From contig JAFGNI010000007.1 of assembly GCA_016927095.1 (NCBI GenBank), positions 1-6,563 on the forward strand: 6,563 nucleotides of DNA, in the 5' to 3' direction. The DNA comes from Anaerolineae bacterium. GTDB taxonomy: Bacteria; Chloroflexota; Anaerolineae; B4-G1; SLSP01. The notes beneath the pieces are model-generated. The model ran no database searches, had not been told where the DNA came from, and worked only from the letters and a program-made list of their open reading frames with translations. A program made the translations under genes and the position numbers. This document shows, in pieces, positions 4,762 through 6,563 of this stretch; position 1 is the first letter of the stretch, and each line of letters starts with the position of its first letter.

Positions 4762-6239
4762 AGCTCGTGGACCCAGCCGCGAGCCCGCGGTAGGACATCT
4801 TCGGGCGCCCCATCGGCGACCACCCTACCTGCGTCGAGGGCAATCGTGCGATCCGCTCTCGCGGCGACCGTCTCTTCATGCGTTACCAGGATGATCGTCG
4901 TGCCCTGCTTGCGCAGGTCGGCGAGCCACTGGAGCAGCTGGGCCAATCCCCGCCCGTCCAGCCCGACGGTGGGTTCGTCGAGGACGACGATCGGCGGCGT
5001 GAGCGCCGCGATTGACGCAAGGGTGACCGCCCGTTGCGCACCGTAGCCGAGCGTCGCAGGCGGCGCTCCGGCAACCCCGGTCAGATCAAAGCGTGCTAGC
5101 ACCTGCGCCAGCCGGGTTGCCTTGTCGGGCAGGTCTAGCTGGTTGAGTCCGAACTCGATCTCCTGACGCACCGTCGGGGCGAAGAACTGCTGCTCCGGGC
5201 GCTGGAACAGATAGCCGACCTTGCGCGCGAGCACACCGGTCGCACGCTTTTCGATGGCCTCTCCCAACACGCGCACCGCGCCGCGTGCCGGGCGGAGGAG
5301 TCCGTTCATGTGGCGCGCCAAGGTGCTCTTGCCGGCGCCGTTGGGCCCCACAACGGCGATGAACTCACCCTGGGTAATGGTCAGATCGATGCCCTGCAGG
5401 ACCTCCTCTCCCGCCGTGTATCCGAAGTGAAGGCCGGTGATCTCCAGCGCCGGCTGCGCGCTCGAAGGTGGATTAGCGGGGCCGAGGTCGGGCCAGCGAT
5501 CCGGTGGATAGGCCAGCCCGGCCTGGATCAGAGCGGACGTGTCCTGTAGCAGGTCCGTCGCCGGACGGGCCGGCCCGAGCCGGCCACCGGCTAGGATGGC
5601 CACAGTGGCCGACTGCTGTGCTGCTTGCGGACGGAGGGTCGTGATCAGCAGCGCGGTGCCGCTTTGCCGCAGCGTCTCGACGGCGGTCAGGACTTCGGTT
5701 CTTCCCTGAGGGTCCAGCCCCCCCAACGGCTCGTCGAGGATCAGCACGCGCGGGCGCATCGCCCAGAGCGCCGCCAATGCCAAGCGTTTCTGCTGTCCTC
5801 CCGAAAGCGCCCACGGTGCCCGGTGCCGGACGGCGAGAAGCTCAAACTGCCGCAATGCCGCCTCAACACGCTCGCCAATGGTCGCCGGGGCGAGCCGCAT
5901 CGCCTCCAACCCCCAGGCGATCTCGTCCTCGACGGATGTGTTGAAGAGCTGCGTGGCGGCATCTTGGAAAAGGAGTCCGATGACTCCGACCTCTGGGGGC
6001 GTACCGGTGATATCCTGCCCACCCACATACACACCGCCGTCCAGCGTGCCGCCGGTGTGGCGCGGCGCGAGTCCAGCCAGGACGTAGCCCAGCGTGCTCT
6101 TGCCGGCACCGCTGGCACCCATCACGGCGAGGGCCCCGCCGCTCTCCACCCGTAGCGAGCATCCGTTTAGGACGGGTGAGGCTGGGCTTCTTGGCGCCAG
6201 GGGCGGGTAGGCAAAGGTGACGTCGTCTAGATGGATCAT
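4758..6239 (-). CDS. Fused two-domain ECF transporter ATPase with one degenerate ATP site
   Basis: This 493-aa protein joins two ABC ATPase domains, replacing separate EcfA1 and EcfA2, and powers vitamin or cofactor import with EcfT and the S component. Domain 1 (about 1-225): A-loop Y11, Walker A GASGAGKST (41-49), Q-loop Q92, signature LSGGQ (145-149), Walker B VLILDE (165-170), D-loop GGLD (173-176). At the H-loop position the sequence is LITTLRP (198-204), placing Leu202 where His is expected. Domain 2 (about 264-493): A-loop Y274, Walker A GPNGAGKST (298-306), Q346, Walker B IVVLDE (417-422), D-loop VGLD (425-428), H-loop H454. Its signature is LGYGAQ (397-402) instead of LSGGQQ. A proline-rich linker (about 240-262) joins the domains. 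Both changes are in frame with intact surroundings, so they are not frameshift artefacts. The ATG at 6239 fits the usual MI-x-L-x-x-V-x-F-x-Y opening; there is no Shine-Dalgarno and no alternative in-frame start back to the stop at 6291-6293. Confidence 0.95.
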   Translation of the reverse strand: MIHLDDVTFAYPPLAPRSPASPVLNGCSLRVESGGALAVMGASGAGKSTLGYVLAGLAPRHTGGTLDGGVYVGGQDITGTPPEVGVIGLLFQDAATQLFNTSVEDEIAWGLEAMRLAPATIGERVEAALRQFELLAVRHRAPWALSGGQQKRLALAALWAMRPRVLILDEPLGGLDPQGRTEVLTAVETLRQSGTALLITTLRPQAAQQSATVAILAGGRLGPARPATDLLQDTSALIQAGLAYPPDRWPDLGPANPPSSAQPALEITGLHFGYTAGEEVLQGIDLTITQGEFIAVVGPNGAGKSTLARHMNGLLRPARGAVRVLGEAIEKRATGVLARKVGYLFQRPEQQFFAPTVRQEIEFGLNQLDLPDKATRLAQVLARFDLTGVAGAPPATLGYGAQRAVTLASIAALTPPIVVLDEPTVGLDGRGLAQLLQWLADLRKQGTTIILVTHEETVAARADRTIALDAGRVVADGAPEDVLPRARGWVHEL

Positions 6240-6260
6240 CGGTGCGTTTCGGCAAGGCGA

Positions 6261-6288
6261 GGCGGAGGAGGGATTTACCTCCTCCGCC
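6261..6288 (-). other. Perfect 11-bp stem-loop between the S-component and ATPase genes
   Basis: GGCGGAGGAGG (6261-6271), loop GATTTA (6272-6277) and the exact reverse complement (6278-6288) fill much of the 73-nt gap between the S-component stop (6313) and the ATPase start (6239). In the minus-strand transcript the first arm contains GGAGGAGGT, a near-perfect Shine-Dalgarno, but no start codon lies at usable distance, and the stem would bury it. The stem is followed by CTCGCCTTGCC, not a T run. It may be a U-poor partial terminator, an RNA-processing or stabilising hairpin that sets S component above ATPase/EcfT levels, or a translational control element. The structure is plain; the role is inferred. 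Confidence 0.6.
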
Positions 6289-6312
6289 CACTATTGCTCT
6301 CTTGAATTGGGG

Positions 6313-6563
6313 TTAGCCGGAGCGCTCGCTGTACTTGTCCAGAGGCGGATAGGCACGCCGGACAGCCCAGTAGAGCGGAAAGCCGATGACGCTGCCGCTG
6401 AGGGCCTGCAGCGTGTTTGGGAGGATCTCCAGCGCCGCCACGGCTTGGCTCTCCAGAATGACGCCGGCTACAAAGTAGCCGGCTACGACGACGGCGATGC
6501 TGATCACGGCTGCGGCAATGCCACGGACGACGTTCAGTCCTTTGCGCAGGGCGAGGCCAACCA
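6313..6563 (-). CDS. ECF transporter S component, C-terminal part (RibU-like fold), cut by window edge
   Basis: The reading frame enters from the right edge and ends with TAA at 6313-6315, giving the last 82 residues. A GTG at 6505-6507 in mid-frame is not a real start, because the frame stays open and conserved-looking up to the edge. The fragment has a hydrophobic helix (about 15-36, ending VVVAGYFVAGVI), a loop with AALEILPNTLQ (42-52), a second membrane helix (about 52-68, LQALSGSVIGFPLYWAV), and a short charged tail. The pattern GYF...E...P-N-x-x-Q...G-x-x-x-G-x-P-L-Y is characteristic of the last two helices of S components of the Pfam ECF-ribofla_trS type (PF07155). Its position directly before an ECF ATPase and EcfT supports this strongly. 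The substrate cannot be read because the N-terminal part is outside the window; riboflavin is only one possibility. Confidence 0.82.
   Translation of the reverse strand, partial: VGLALRKGLNVVRGIAAAVISIAVVVAGYFVAGVILESQAVAALEILPNTLQALSGSVIGFPLYWAVRRAYPPLDKYSERSG

Noticed and set aside
3917..4879. A 320-codon minus-strand open frame across EcfT
   Set aside because: It is read in another frame over EcfT and the end of the ATPase gene, is rich in Arg, Pro and Ala without motifs, and is explained by GC-rich codon positions. EcfT in the other frame has all family motifs.
6505..6507. GTG as the start of a 64-residue small membrane protein at the right edge
   Set aside because: The frame continues open to the window edge with sequence that fits the preceding part of an S component, so this is an internal Val codon.
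1..6563. Mobile elements, CRISPR array, tRNA/rRNA, defence or toxin-antitoxin system
   Set aside because: No direct-repeat array, terminal inverted repeats, transposase motifs or tRNA-like cloverleaf were seen on either strand. The nucleotidyltransferase lacks a HEPN partner gene.

Overview
The window is GC-rich bacterial chromosome, densely packed and almost entirely coded on the minus strand. It reads as ordinary chromosome: there are no transposase, integrase, CRISPR or phage signatures, and no tRNA or rRNA. The gene set fits a free-living bacterium of a group such as Chloroflexota: a fused two-domain ECF transporter ATPase, a RibU-like S component, a DPG-synthase-like GT2 enzyme and a PHP phosphatase. 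That assignment is only an inference from gene style.

Layout from left to right. (1) Positions 1-222 hold the 3' end of a plus-strand gene, possibly a glycoside hydrolase tail. (2) Positions 223-363 are a convergent intergenic space with a perfect 14-bp stem-loop (282-315), probably a shared two-way terminator. (3) Positions 364-3823 hold a four-gene minus-strand cluster. In order of transcription it contains a diacylglycerol-kinase-type lipid kinase (3823->2849), a PHP histidinol-phosphatase-like hydrolase (2847->2056), a nucleotidyltransferase-domain protein of unknown target (1937->1110) and a polyprenyl-phosphate-type GT2 glycosyltransferase (1098->364). The first two genes are 1 nt apart, the last two 11 nt apart, and a 118-nt gap lies in the middle. 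An extended -10 promoter candidate (3930-3959) lies upstream of the lipid kinase. (4) Positions 3994-6563 hold an ECF vitamin or cofactor importer in the order S component (cut by the window edge), fused EcfA-EcfA ATPase, EcfT. A perfect 11-bp stem-loop lies between the S and ATPase genes, and the ATPase and EcfT genes overlap by 4 nt (ATGA).

The importer genes form one machine: EcfT couples the two ATPase domains to the membrane S component, which binds the substrate. The substrate cannot be named from the 82 residues visible. The kinase and GT2 enzyme both act on lipid substrates by family, so the downstream cluster may belong to lipid or envelope metabolism, but no single pathway is proven.

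The observation most worth following is in the fused ATPase. Domain 1 has lost its H-loop histidine (Leu202, codon CTC), and domain 2 has a degraded signature (LGYGA instead of LSGGQ). In the head-to-tail ABC dimer these two positions belong to the same composite ATP site. The protein therefore appears to have one intact and one degenerate ATPase site.
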